NCBI RefSeq assembly: GCF_002368295.1 | Contig: NZ_AP018248.1 | Location: 4,030,767 to 4,094,766 of the forward strand | DNA from: Tolypothrix tenuis PCC 7101 | GTDB lineage: Bacteria; Cyanobacteriota; Cyanobacteriia; Cyanobacteriales; Nostocaceae | Direction: 5' to 3' | Length of the DNA: 64,000 bases | Shown here: one piece after another, positions 8,878 to 17,226 of the stretch | Layout: every line of letters starts with the position of its first letter | Position numbering within the stretch: position 1 is the first letter of the stretch | Made by a program: the position numbers and the translations under genes | Notes under the pieces: generated by a model | Seen by the model: the letters and a program-made list of their open reading frames with translations, nothing else | The model's database searches: none | What the model was told of the DNA's origin: nothing

Positions 8878-10145
8878 TTCCCCGCACTAAAGTGACGGGG
8901 CTTTCAGCAGCCCTGAGCTATCTGTGCTGAGATTACAACACAAATAACCCGAACCTCCAGGCAGGCTTACGGACTGCCCCAATAAAGAAATCATTTTTGC
9001 ACCATTCAAATCAGCGTCACCATGCCAGCCACAGTTACCACAGTTAAAACGTTGATCCGACCTCAACCCAATGTGCAAACATTGGTGGCAAGTTTGGCTT
9101 GTGTATGCTGGCGGCACTGCGATGACCTCAACTCCTTCCTTGATGCTTTTGTACTCAAGGAAGTATCGCAATTGATAAAACGACCAAGAATTAGACCGTC
9201 TGCGTTCAATTTTGTTTCTAGGTTGCTGATTGGTGCGTTCCCTGATCCCAGTCAAATCCTCAATAGCGATAATTGCATTTGTGCTTTTGGCTTGTTGAAT
9301 AATGCGATAACTGATTTGATGGTTGAGCCATTGCTGAAATCTTCTCTCACGCCCCGACAGCCGTGGCAAAATCTGCCTTGCCCTACGGCGAGTAGACCTT
9401 GTGCCTTTCGTGGCTTTTCTTTGGAGAGATGTCCTAACTTTGGCGTATTTATCTCGAACTTCTGTTATCTGCTTCCCATCCCATTTATCCCCATCACTGG
9501 TTACGGCGATGTCCCGTCTCCCAAAATCCACTCCAATAACATTGGTTGGCTTGAGTGGTTGCGGGGCTTCATTCTTGATTTGAATATGAATGTAGTAGGA
9601 ACCATCTCGATGCTTACACAACTGCGCCGATGTTGGTTTTTTGCCTTTGAGTTTACCTCGCTGGTAGTTGCCAACATCCAACTTAATATGCTCTCTGCCT
9701 TCCATCAATGTCAGGCTAACAGTCCAGTCTTTCTCCCTAAAAGCAAAAATTCTAGCGTCGTAGTCGGCGCTAGTTGGCTTGAAGAACTTAACTGGCTTGT
9801 TCTTTTGTTTGGCAGTTTTGCGGTTAGCTCCCACTCTGGCACAAGCCCTGACCGCCAAATTAGCAGACAACCCAAACAACGAACGCAAGTCTTGATAAAC
9901 CAAGCTTTGAATAGTCGTCTTGCTTGTGATTTGGGGCTTAACCTGCTCATTGGCGTAGTTGCAAGCATCTGCAACCGCTTTCAGTGTTGCTTCAATTTGG
10001 GCAACTTGCTGAGTGGTAGGGTTGAGCTTGCAGACCAATGTCAGTACTTGTTCCATGACATTGATTTTATTACACGTGATGGCTATTTTTAAATAGCCAA
10101 GTCGTGTTTTCTCCGCGCACTTAAAAGTGCGCGGAGGAAACATTC
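8878..10145 (-). mobile_element. solo IS605/IS1341-type element carrying only tnpB
   Basis: The element contains a tnpB gene but no TnpA transposase. The side nearest the tnpB stop has a hairpin CCCCGCACT-aa-AGTG-a-CGGGG at 8880-8900. The other side has two hairpins, GGCTATTTTTAAATAGCC (10081-10098) and a CTCCGCGCACTT-type palindrome (10111-10136). Subterminal hairpins are typical of IS200/IS605 ends. Exact ends are not marked by target duplication in this family, so the limits are approximate. An omega (guide) RNA would be expected over the tnpB 3' end and right-end hairpin. Confidence 0.7.
8887..10056 (-). CDS. tnpB: TnpB RNA-guided nuclease (IS605 OrfB family)
   Basis: A 389-residue protein starting at the ATG at 10054-10056 (MEQVLTL). 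The split RuvC site is complete: GVDFGRRD (Asp about residue 177), AIEDLTGIR (Glu about 266) and GDADLNGA (Asp about 349). A CxxC..CxxC zinc ribbon (TCHQC, NCGNC) lies between the last two. TnpB proteins cut DNA with an RNA made from the element's right end and help keep the element after excision. It appears intact. Its target would be set by sequence beyond the right end near 8878. No tnpA is adjacent, so movement would need a transposase in trans. Confidence 0.93.
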   Translation of the reverse strand: MEQVLTLVCKLNPTTQQVAQIEATLKAVADACNYANEQVKPQITSKTTIQSLVYQDLRSLFGLSANLAVRACARVGANRKTAKQKNKPVKFFKPTSADYDARIFAFREKDWTVSLTLMEGREHIKLDVGNYQRGKLKGKKPTSAQLCKHRDGSYYIHIQIKNEAPQPLKPTNVIGVDFGRRDIAVTSDGDKWDGKQITEVRDKYAKVRTSLQRKATKGTRSTRRRARQILPRLSGRERRFQQWLNHQISYRIIQQAKSTNAIIAIEDLTGIRERTNQQPRNKIERRRSNSWSFYQLRYFLEYKSIKEGVEVIAVPPAYTSQTCHQCLHIGLRSDQRFNCGNCGWHGDADLNGAKMISLLGQSVSLPGGSGYLCCNLSTDSSGLLKAPSL

Positions 10146-10179
10146 CCGTGAGGCTTTAGGTGAATTATTGAATAGAAAA

Positions 10180-11511
10180 ATGACAGATAAATTCAACTTT
10201 TTTCAGCAGTGGTATCCTCTCTCACCAGTCGAAGATTTAGCTTTAGACCAACCCACTTCAGTGACACTTTTGGGAATGCGTTTAGTTATCTGGAAACCTA
10301 AATCATCTCAAAGTTTCCGGGTATTTTTAGATCAATGTCCCCACCGCCTTGCTCCCCTAAGTGAAGGACGCATTGATGACAAAACAGGAAATTTAATGTG
10401 TAGCTATCATGGTTGGCAATTTGATGAGCAAGGAATTTGTACTCATATTCCCCAAGCGGAAAATCCAGAACTGATCAGCAAGAATAAAGAAAATCTCTGC
10501 TCTGTAGTACTACCAGTTCGTCAGCAACAAGATTTACTGTGGGTGTGGCCAGATGCACAATCCAGCGAACAAGCAGCTAACACACCTTTACCGTTATCAC
10601 CGCAAATCGATGCGGCTAAAGGCTTTGTGTGGTCTTCTTTTGTACGAGATTTAGAATATGACTGGCAAACCTTGGTGGAAAATGTGGCAGATCCGAGTCA
10701 TGTTGCTTTTGCTCATCACGGCGTACAGGGCGATCGCGCTAAAGCAAGGCCATTACCCATTAAAATTGTACAATCAACACCACATTTAATTGAAGCGTCT
10801 TCAGACACACGCTTTCCCACAACCATCACTTTTGAACCACCTTGTCGTTTGGAGTATGCAATCCAGTTTGGTAAGGCTGAAAAGCAGGTAGGACTGGTAA
10901 CTTATTGCATACCAGTATCTCCTGGTAAATCTCGGATTGTCGCTCAGTTCCCTCGTAACTTTGCCAAAACCCTCCATCGTCTTCGACCCCGTTGGTGGGA
11001 TCATATTAGCGAACGCAATGAAGTACTTGATGGCGATATGGTGCTGTTACAGCAGCAGGAGTATTTTCTACAACAGACACAATCATCCCAAAGTTGGAAA
11101 ACTTTTTATAAGCTACCTACAAGTGCAGATAGGCTAGTGATTGAGTATCGGAATTGGTTTGATAAGTATTGTCAAGGACAGTTACCTTGGAGTCAAGTAG
11201 GGATAAGTATTCCAGACATTAGGCAGATCAATGAAAATCGCGAACAAGTTTTGGATCGCTATAAACAGCATACACAGCATTGTAGTAGTTGTCGCCAGGC
11301 GCTGAAAGTTCTGCAACGGTTGCAGGTAGGACTTTTGGCATACTTTGCTATTACTGTTTGCGCTGTTGCTCTCCTTAGCGATGCATCACGAGTTCAGCTA
11401 GGTTTACCTCTAACTCTAACAGCACTACTAAGTTTAGGAATTTACGCTTGGTTGAAATTCAAGCTGATTCCTAAGTTTTACTTTGTAGACTATATCCACG
11501 CACACAGATAG
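10180..11511 (+). CDS. Rieske oxygenase of the PaO/Tic55/Ptc52 family
   Basis: A 443-residue protein; the ATG at 10180 is preferred over an upstream TTG. The Rieske 2Fe-2S site is CPHR..CSYHGW, and the mononuclear iron motif is NVADPSHVAFAHH (N-x2-D-x2-H-x4-H). A CxxC (CSSCRQA) and one or two C-terminal membrane segments (residues about 380-425) are typical of the pheophorbide a oxygenase/Tic55/Ptc52 group, which acts on chlorophyll-type tetrapyrroles or related membrane substrates. The substrate is not known here. A palindromic terminator follows, and a TspO-like gene comes next on the same strand. Confidence 0.85.
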   Translation: MTDKFNFFQQWYPLSPVEDLALDQPTSVTLLGMRLVIWKPKSSQSFRVFLDQCPHRLAPLSEGRIDDKTGNLMCSYHGWQFDEQGICTHIPQAENPELISKNKENLCSVVLPVRQQQDLLWVWPDAQSSEQAANTPLPLSPQIDAAKGFVWSSFVRDLEYDWQTLVENVADPSHVAFAHHGVQGDRAKARPLPIKIVQSTPHLIEASSDTRFPTTITFEPPCRLEYAIQFGKAEKQVGLVTYCIPVSPGKSRIVAQFPRNFAKTLHRLRPRWWDHISERNEVLDGDMVLLQQQEYFLQQTQSSQSWKTFYKLPTSADRLVIEYRNWFDKYCQGQLPWSQVGISIPDIRQINENREQVLDRYKQHTQHCSSCRQALKVLQRLQVGLLAYFAITVCAVALLSDASRVQLGLPLTLTALLSLGIYAWLKFKLIPKFYFVDYIHAHR

Positions 11512-11601
11512 GGATTGCAGCAACACTTTTCGTGCGTGAGGTGTAAGCCGTAACGCACCCTACATCTGAATAGCACTGTCTTAAGCAAAAGTTGCTACCC
11601 C

Positions 11602-11632
11602 GCTCCCCGACTTTTTCAAAAAGTCGGGGAGC
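11602..11632 (+). terminator. palindromic terminator after the Rieske gene
   Basis: A perfect inverted repeat (GCTCCCCGACTTTTT with AAAAAGTCGGGGAGC around one central C) lies about 90 bp after the oxygenase stop. It has no clean U-run, so it may stop transcription only in part or be a dispersed palindrome. The rest of 11512-11846 holds a short GTAACGCACCCTACATCTG-type repeat and AT-rich DNA without a gene. Confidence 0.5.
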
Positions 11633-11846
11633 TAAATCTCGCATATTACTTAAATTTTTCGGAATTCAAATCGGATTGCTAGATTTTTTAAGAATTATAC
11701 TAATTTGAAAAATTATGGCGATAGATAGCTTGCTAAACGCTCAATCAATCTTTCTCAATCCCTAATCTAAAACCATAAATTGTATTAAACAATCATGCTC
11801 ATGATTTATTATTAATAATTACCAGCGCTACTCAATATCTTAAATT

Positions 11847-12602
11847 ATGACTCAATCAAATAATACCGGAATACTGGAAAAGTTTGTCAATACAGTAATG
11901 GGGGTAAAAACAGAAAATCAACAGCAGCCTCCAGATACATCAATTGCTACTACGCAAGCACTGGATATTAGAGCAGTTTTAGTTTACAAACTAGGGACTT
12001 TTTTACAAATAGCAGCTATGACGCTGGCTTTACTGGGAATGGAAAAATTAGTCATGCTGATTGATAAAAATACTCACCTACCCAGTTGGTTCAGCACTTT
12101 ATTAGCTGTATTATTTTTCGCATTATTAAGTATTCGTTCGCGAATTTTTTCACCTTTAGATAATACCCGTTCTCGTAAGACCTATGACCAGGTAATCAGA
12201 CCGAGATGGGCACCTCCACCTTTAGTATTTCCTATAGTTTGGATGATAATTGCAGTTTTGCGGGTAATTTCTTCTGTATTAATTTGGCAGCAAATGAATC
12301 ACCAATTTTTAGCACTGCCTTTAATTTTATTTGTGGTGCATCTGGCTTTAGGAGATACTTGGAATACGATTTTTACTGTAGAACGGAGATTAGGCGCGGC
12401 TGTTCCTGTGGTTATTTTAGGGCCTTGGTTATCTGCTGTAGTAGTAACGGCAATTTATTGGCAAACTAATCCTGTAGCGGGAATGATTCTCTCGGTTTCT
12501 TGTATCTGGCTAACTGTAGCTGCTGTATTAGTATTTAGAATTTGGCAATTAAATGGTTCAGAGCCATTGTATCCTTTAAAACTCACACCAGTGGAAAAAT
12601 AA
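11847..12602 (+). CDS. TspO/MBR-family membrane protein
   Basis: A 251-residue protein with a hydrophilic N-terminal tail of about 45 residues and five to six membrane segments. The middle has the TspO signature RPRWAPPPLVFPIVWMI, then LGDTWNTIF and a Trp-rich last helix. TspO proteins bind porphyrins and other tetrapyrroles and take part in their transport or stress breakdown. This one is longer than classical TspO (about 160 residues), belonging to the extended plant/cyanobacterial type. It lies next to a PaO-type oxygenase, which also suggests tetrapyrrole handling. No visible RBS stands out before the ATG. Confidence 0.75.
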   Translation: MTQSNNTGILEKFVNTVMGVKTENQQQPPDTSIATTQALDIRAVLVYKLGTFLQIAAMTLALLGMEKLVMLIDKNTHLPSWFSTLLAVLFFALLSIRSRIFSPLDNTRSRKTYDQVIRPRWAPPPLVFPIVWMIIAVLRVISSVLIWQQMNHQFLALPLILFVVHLALGDTWNTIFTVERRLGAAVPVVILGPWLSAVVVTAIYWQTNPVAGMILSVSCIWLTVAAVLVFRIWQLNGSEPLYPLKLTPVEK

Positions 12603-12630
12603 ATACTCAAAATTAATTGTGACATCCATA

Positions 12631-12664
12631 ACGGTAGATTAATTAGCAATCTACCGTTTTTTAA
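12631..12664 (+). terminator. rho-independent terminator after TspO-like gene
   Basis: A hairpin ACGGTAGATT..AATCTACCGT followed by TTTTTT lies 29 bp after the stop codon. This is a good intrinsic terminator. The following stretch 12665-13130 has only a weak, uncompelling open frame at 12761-13003 and the upstream region of nblA. Confidence 0.8.
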
Positions 12665-13130
12665 ACTTTTTAATTCTATGCATAAATCTATAGATAGATT
12701 GACAGAATTCTGACCGAATAATTTTAGATTTTAGATTTTGCGTTCGCGTAGCTTGCTTCTTTGCAGGAGTATGCAAAATCTAAAATTCAAAATGGTATGA
12801 GATATCTGCAATCTCCCAAAAGTGTTATGCATCATTGGCTGATGATGTTAAATTTCCACCCAGGCTTACCACCAATTGGTAGAGGACTCAAAGCCCTACT
12901 TTGTCATAGTTTTGAGACAAGAAATCTGGAACAAGGAGCAGCAGGACAAATGCGATCGCACATCCTATTACCCGAAAGTCGTTTTGTTGTTCAATCCCCA
13001 TGAGTAACATGATAGGGTTTATTCGCTATCGTCTAAAACCGTCCACTTGTCAAGCAGGCGTAACTTTTGTTAACCTAAGTCTAGGATTATAGATCAAGCT
13101 AATGTTGCAAAACACCGGAGAGTAAACATA

Positions 13131-13298
13131 ATGGACATCCCAATGGATCTGAACTTAGAGCAGAAATTCAACCTCAAAGTTTACGAAGAGCAAATTAAGA
13201 GCTTAAACCAGGAAGAATCGCAAAAGTTGCTTTTAGAAGTAATGCGCCAGTTAATGGTCAAAGACAACATGATCAAGCATCTTCTCAAGCAGGCGTAG
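13131..13298 (+). CDS. nblA: NblA-family phycobilisome degradation protein
   Basis: A 55-residue protein beginning MDIPMDLNLEQKFNLKVYEE, with the NblA layout: an N-terminal LxLEQxF segment, a long amphipathic helix (SLNQEESQKLLLEVMRQLMV) and the end KDNMIKHLLKQA. NblA binds phycobiliproteins and brings them to the Clp protease during nutrient stress. GGAG lies about 10 nt before the ATG, and a terminator follows. It lies just upstream of cpeBA, so a phycoerythrin-linked breakdown role is reasonable. It is easily missed because of its length. Confidence 0.88.
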   Translation: MDIPMDLNLEQKFNLKVYEEQIKSLNQEESQKLLLEVMRQLMVKDNMIKHLLKQA

Positions 13299-13356
13299 CT
13301 AACTGGGAATATTTGTGAGTTTCCCACAGCACAAATAGGAACAAAAGGATATGCAA

Positions 13357-13397
13357 AGGCTTGTCTAGATTAGACTGCAAGCCTGCTCTTTTTTTTA
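13357..13397 (+). terminator. rho-independent terminator after nblA
   Basis: A stem AGGCTTG..CAAGCCT with a loop of about 14 nt is followed by CTC and a run of eight T. It separates nblA from the cpeBA promoter region. Confidence 0.8.
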
Positions 13398-13485
13398 ATG
13401 CCATTTATAAATAGTTCGTTTTAGTGCAGCTCATCCGTAAGGCAGCTCACCCCATAAAATTAATTACAACTTATTTCTTATTCAC

Positions 13486-13592
13486 TCCCAATCCCCAATC
13501 CCCAGTCCCCAGTCCCCAATCCCCAGTCCCCAATCCCCAATCCCCAGTCCCCAATCCCCAATCCCCAATCCCCAATCCCCAATCCCCAGTCA
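13486..13592 (+). repeat. heptanucleotide tandem repeat (CCCCARTC type)
   Basis: About 15 tandem units of a 7-bp motif, TCCCCAA or TCCCCAG, stand between nblA and the cpeB promoter. A second tract lies at 52762-52838 before the ankyrin gene. Heptamer STRR sequences of this kind are common in Nostocales intergenic DNA and usually vary in copy number. Confidence 0.9.
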
Positions 13593-13606
13593 GGGTTGGG
13601 GATTTT

Positions 13607-13622
13607 TTGTTAAGGATTGTTA
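13607..13622 (+). promoter_or_regulatory. direct repeat TTGTTA-N4-TTGTTA upstream of cpeB
   Basis: TTGTTA (13607-13612), AGGA, TTGTTA (13617-13622) lies about 115 bp before the cpeB start. As I recall, footprinting of the Fremyella diplosiphon cpeBA promoter found protein binding at a repeat of this kind. The 10-bp period fits a dimer on one DNA face. A TATATTG-like -10 lies nearer the gene (about 13670). Confidence 0.6.
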
Positions 13623-13737
13623 CTTAGTTTCTCATAACTGAGACTGGGATAGGTTTCATCTTTTATGTTCTATATTGTCTTGTTCAGAGAACAGGCAATC
13701 AAGTTTCAGAGAAAACCGAATTTTTAAGGAGAGCGAA

Positions 13738-14292
13738 ATGCTTGATGCTTTTTCTAGAGCTGTAGTTTCAGCAGATGCTAGCACCTCTACCGTATCTGAT
13801 ATTGCTGCTCTGAGAGCCTTCGTTGCTAGTGGTAACAGACGTTTGGATGCTGTAAATGCGATCGCAAGCAACGCTAGCTGCATGGTTTCTGATGCTGTAG
13901 CTGGAATGATCTGCGAAAACCAAGGTTTAATCCAAGCTGGTGGTAACTGCTATCCTAACCGTCGTATGGCTGCTTGCTTACGCGATGCAGAAATCATCTT
14001 ACGCTATGTAACCTACGCTCTATTAGCTGGTGACGCTTCAGTTCTAGATGATCGTTGCTTAAACGGTTTGAAAGAAACCTATGCTGCTCTAGGCGTACCC
14101 ACCACCTCTACAGTACGTGCCGTTCAAATCATGAAGGCTCAAGCTGCTGCTCACATTCAAGATACTCCCAGCGAAGCTCGTGCTGGTGCCAAATTGCGTA
14201 AGATGGGAACCCCCGTTGTTGAAGATCGTTGCGCTAGCTTAGTTGCTGAAGCTTCTAGCTACTTCGATCGCGTAATCTCTGCTTTGAGCTAA
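13738..14292 (+). CDS. cpeB: C-phycoerythrin beta subunit
   Basis: The 184-residue beta chain of phycoerythrin, starting at the ATG at 13738 after AAGGAGAG. An upstream in-frame extension is rejected for lack of conservation. Bilin-binding cysteines are C48/C59 (doubly linked PEB), C80 and C165, and the methylation-site Asn is N70 in GGNCYPNRR. With CpeA it forms the hexamers of the phycobilisome rod that absorb green light. cpeA follows after 79 bp, then cpeYZ. Expression is probably controlled by CpeR (47.7 kb in this window). Confidence 0.98.
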   Translation: MLDAFSRAVVSADASTSTVSDIAALRAFVASGNRRLDAVNAIASNASCMVSDAVAGMICENQGLIQAGGNCYPNRRMAACLRDAEIILRYVTYALLAGDASVLDDRCLNGLKETYAALGVPTTSTVRAVQIMKAQAAAHIQDTPSEARAGAKLRKMGTPVVEDRCASLVAEASSYFDRVISALS

Positions 14293-14371
14293 TTCATTGC
14301 CACTTGCAATTCACTCAACAGATTGACATCCAACACAGTTTAAATAAAAAGCCTTTTGGGAGATTTAAGAA

Positions 14372-14866
14372 ATGAAATCAGTTGTTACCACCGTAATTGC
14401 AGCAGCAGATGCCGCAGGTCGTTTCCCCAGCACCTCTGATTTAGAATCCGTACAAGGTTCTATCCAACGCGCAGCTGCTCGTTTAGAAGCTGCTGAAAAG
14501 CTAGCTAACAACATTGATGCAGTTGCAACCGAAGCTTACAACGCTTGTATCAAGAAGTATCCTTACTTGAACAATGCTGGAGAAGCTAACTCCACCGATA
14601 CCTTCAAAGCTAAGTGCGCTCGTGACATCAAACACTACCTGCGCCTCATCCAATACTCCTTGGTTGTTGGTGGTACAGGCCCATTGGATGAGTGGGGTAT
14701 TGCTGGACAACGTGAAGTTTATCGCGCTTTAGGCTTACCTACTGCTCCTTATGTTGAAGCTTTAAGCTTTGCTCGTAACCGTGGTTGTGCACCTCGTGAT
14801 ATGTCTGCTCAAGCATTGACTGAATACAATGCTTTACTAGACTACGCTATTAACTCTCTCTCCTAG
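14372..14866 (+). CDS. cpeA: C-phycoerythrin alpha subunit
   Basis: The 164-residue alpha chain, with bilin cysteines C82 (AKCARDIKHYL) and C139 (RNRGCAPRDM), both expected to carry phycoerythrobilin. Length and ends (MKSVVTTVIA..INSLS) match CpeA. GGGAG precedes the ATG. CpeY and CpeZ, encoded next, help attach chromophores. The 360-bp gap that follows holds short GGTAATTGG and TTACCCA tandem repeats but no gene, so cpeYZ may be expressed at a lower level than cpeBA. Confidence 0.98.
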   Translation: MKSVVTTVIAAADAAGRFPSTSDLESVQGSIQRAAARLEAAEKLANNIDAVATEAYNACIKKYPYLNNAGEANSTDTFKAKCARDIKHYLRLIQYSLVVGGTGPLDEWGIAGQREVYRALGLPTAPYVEALSFARNRGCAPRDMSAQALTEYNALLDYAINSLS

Positions 14867-14992
14867 TTAATTGCCACTCTTGTTATTGAGTAACGAGGGT
14901 ATGTGATGACCCTACAAACCTAGAGGTTCTTCGCTCTTTGCTTTGCCTGATAAGGTTGAGTAATGGTAAAGAATCTCTGGGTTTGTTTTGTT

Positions 14993-15165
14993 ATTGGTAA
15001 TTGCTAATTGGTAATTGGTCATTGGTAATTGGTCATTGGTGATTCATATCAAGTCTGGCTAATTACTGACCATATGGTTGGTTTGGATATTGAGAACTGG
15101 TAATTGGTATTGTTAAACTCTATTTTTCTTTCCCATTACCCATTACCCATTACCCATTACCAACC
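14993..15165 (+). repeat. short tandem repeats between cpeA and cpeY
   Basis: Repeated GGTAATTGGT/CATTGGTAATT units (about 14995-15045) and CCCATTA units (about 15128-15160) fill most of the cpeA-cpeY spacer. They are complementary in part and could pair. Similar tracts occur at 52719-52753 and 58640-58683. Confidence 0.75.
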
Positions 15166-15226
15166 TTTACAGAACTAAAGAATATTTGCTGAAGGCTGAA
15201 CCACTAACAGCTAACATTTATATATT

Positions 15227-16516
15227 ATGGATAAACGCTTTTTTAATTTCTTTAATCTCACAGAAGACCAGGCGATCGCTCTTTTGGATACACCTCAAGA
15301 CCAATTGAGCGAGAACGATTCGCGCTATATTGCGGCTTCTCATTTAGTCAACTTTCCTACAGAACGCTCAATTAACGCCCTCATCCGTGCGGTGCAGCAA
15401 ACTGACCCCTCGTTGGATAATCGCATTGTCCGCCGCAAGTCGGTAGAGACTTTAGGGCGATTGCAAGCTGAGTCAGCTTTACCAGTGATCCGTACCTGTC
15501 TGTTTGATGAAGACTGCTACACCGTGGAAAATGCGGCCTGGGCAATTGGGGAAATAGGGACTCAAGACCCGGATATATTAGAGGATGTGGCGCAATTACT
15601 GGAGAAGCCAGGACAAACCTATCGAGTAATTATCCATACATTAACCAAGTTTAATTATCAACCTGCCCTAGAACGCATTCGCAAATTTGTGAATGACAGC
15701 GATCCACCTACAGCTAGTGCTGCGATCGCCGCAGTTTGTCGCTTAACTGGCGACTATTCCCAAATGGCAAAAGTGGTGCAGATATTGCAGCATCCAAATG
15801 TTTTAGGAAGGCGGTTATCTATCCAAGATTTGATGGATGCACGTTACTATGATGCAATTCCTGATATTGCCAAATGTCCTGTATCCCTAGTTTTTCGGCT
15901 GCGAGGCATTCGCACATTAGCAGAAACGGGAATCTCTGAGGGGGCAATTACTTTTGCTAAAATTCAACCCTATTTAGAGCAGACATTATACGACCATCCC
16001 CAGGATTTGAATTTAGTCCATCGTTACGATCGCCTCCCCACGTTGGAAATTTTAATTCGCGGCTTGTACGAAACTGACTTTGGACGCTGTTATTTAGCAA
16101 CTAAAACCATTTTGGAGCATTACGCCGATGCTGCTCCTGAGGCTTTATTTGCTACTTATGCCGCAGAAGCAAATAATGATTATGGCGCTCATTTTCATGT
16201 AATTAAGTTGTTTGGTTGGTTAAAACATACCCCAGCCTACGATTTAATAGTAGAAGGCTTGCATAACAAACAACCACAATTTCAAAAATCACGAGCAGCA
16301 GCTGCGATCGCACTCGCTGAACTCGGAGATCCAAAAGCGATTCCCGAACTGAAAGCCTGTCTAGAAACCAAAATATGGGATCTGAAGTATGCCACATTGA
16401 TGGCACTAGAAAAACTGGGTGATATCAGCGAACATAAACAAGCAGCACAAGATAGTGATTGGCTAATTGCCGCTAAAGCCTCAAGCACCCTGAAAAATCA
16501 AGAAATCACAGCCTAA
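15227..16516 (+). CDS. cpeY: phycoerythrobilin lyase subunit CpeY
   Basis: A 429-residue HEAT-repeat protein of the E/F-type lyase family. Repeats such as VRRKSVETLGRLQAESALPVIRTCL and ENAAWAIGEIGTQD are visible through the whole length. CpeY attaches phycoerythrobilin to the alpha chain (C82) and works better with CpeZ. It is encoded directly after cpeBA as in Fremyella, and cpeZ follows after 17 bp in the same transcript. Confidence 0.93.
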   Translation: MDKRFFNFFNLTEDQAIALLDTPQDQLSENDSRYIAASHLVNFPTERSINALIRAVQQTDPSLDNRIVRRKSVETLGRLQAESALPVIRTCLFDEDCYTVENAAWAIGEIGTQDPDILEDVAQLLEKPGQTYRVIIHTLTKFNYQPALERIRKFVNDSDPPTASAAIAAVCRLTGDYSQMAKVVQILQHPNVLGRRLSIQDLMDARYYDAIPDIAKCPVSLVFRLRGIRTLAETGISEGAITFAKIQPYLEQTLYDHPQDLNLVHRYDRLPTLEILIRGLYETDFGRCYLATKTILEHYADAAPEALFATYAAEANNDYGAHFHVIKLFGWLKHTPAYDLIVEGLHNKQPQFQKSRAAAAIALAELGDPKAIPELKACLETKIWDLKYATLMALEKLGDISEHKQAAQDSDWLIAAKASSTLKNQEITA

Positions 16517-16533
16517 TTTTTCTTTTAAAAACA

Positions 16534-17151
16534 ATGCCAACAACAGAAGAACTATTCCAACAACTAAAACACCCCAACCCCCACCTCCGCGACCAAGCAA
16601 TGTGGGAATTGGCGGAAAATCCTGATGAAACAACTATTCCCCGGTTGATGAGTATTCTCGATGAAGAGGATACCACTTATCGACGGGCTGCTGTGAAAGC
16701 CTTAGGTGCGATTGGCCCTGATGCAGTGACACCGTTAGTAGAAGCCTTACTCAATAGTGATAATGTTACCGTTCGTGGTAGTGCCGCCAAAGCACTGGCG
16801 CAAGTTGCTATTAATCACCCTGATGTTCCCTTTGCTGCTGAAGGCGTACAGGGTTTAAAAACTGCTCTGGATGACCCCAATCCCGTAGTCCATATTGCTG
16901 CTGTGATGGCGCTAGGTGAAATTGGTTCTCCTGTGGTTGATGTTTTAATTGAAGCATTACAAACTACAGATAACCCAGCGCTAGGAATCTCGATTGTGAA
17001 TGCTCTTGGTTCAATTGGCGATAGTCGAGGTGTGGAGGTTTTACAATCCCTAATTGAGAATGAATCAACCGATTCCTATGTGCGTGAATCCGCTACTAGT
17101 GCCTTATCTCGCTTAGAAATGACAACGAAGTTTCAGCGGGGAGAAAAATAA
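16534..17151 (+). CDS. cpeZ: phycoerythrin lyase/chaperone CpeZ
   Basis: A 205-residue protein of five to six HEAT repeats (DEEDTTYRRAAVKALGAIGP, VRGSAAKALAQVA, VVHIAAVMALGEIGSP). CpeZ acts with CpeY and other lyases and as a chaperone-like factor for CpeB. The 17-bp gap to cpeY indicates co-transcription and probably coupled translation. Confidence 0.93.
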   Translation: MPTTEELFQQLKHPNPHLRDQAMWELAENPDETTIPRLMSILDEEDTTYRRAAVKALGAIGPDAVTPLVEALLNSDNVTVRGSAAKALAQVAINHPDVPFAAEGVQGLKTALDDPNPVVHIAAVMALGEIGSPVVDVLIEALQTTDNPALGISIVNALGSIGDSRGVEVLQSLIENESTDSYVRESATSALSRLEMTTKFQRGEK

Positions 17152-17226
17152 TCTTCCTAGAATTATGCGATCGCATCTTCAGGAAATGGATAATTAAACT
17201 GTATGACAAATTAATTTTCTCACCCA

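Noticed and set aside
9022..10092. 356-residue plus-strand open frame
   Set aside because: It is the antisense shadow of tnpB; only the minus strand shows RuvC and zinc motifs.
12761..13003. 80-residue plus-strand open frame
   Set aside because: No RBS, no family, and part of it is repeat-like AAAATCTAAAATT sequence.
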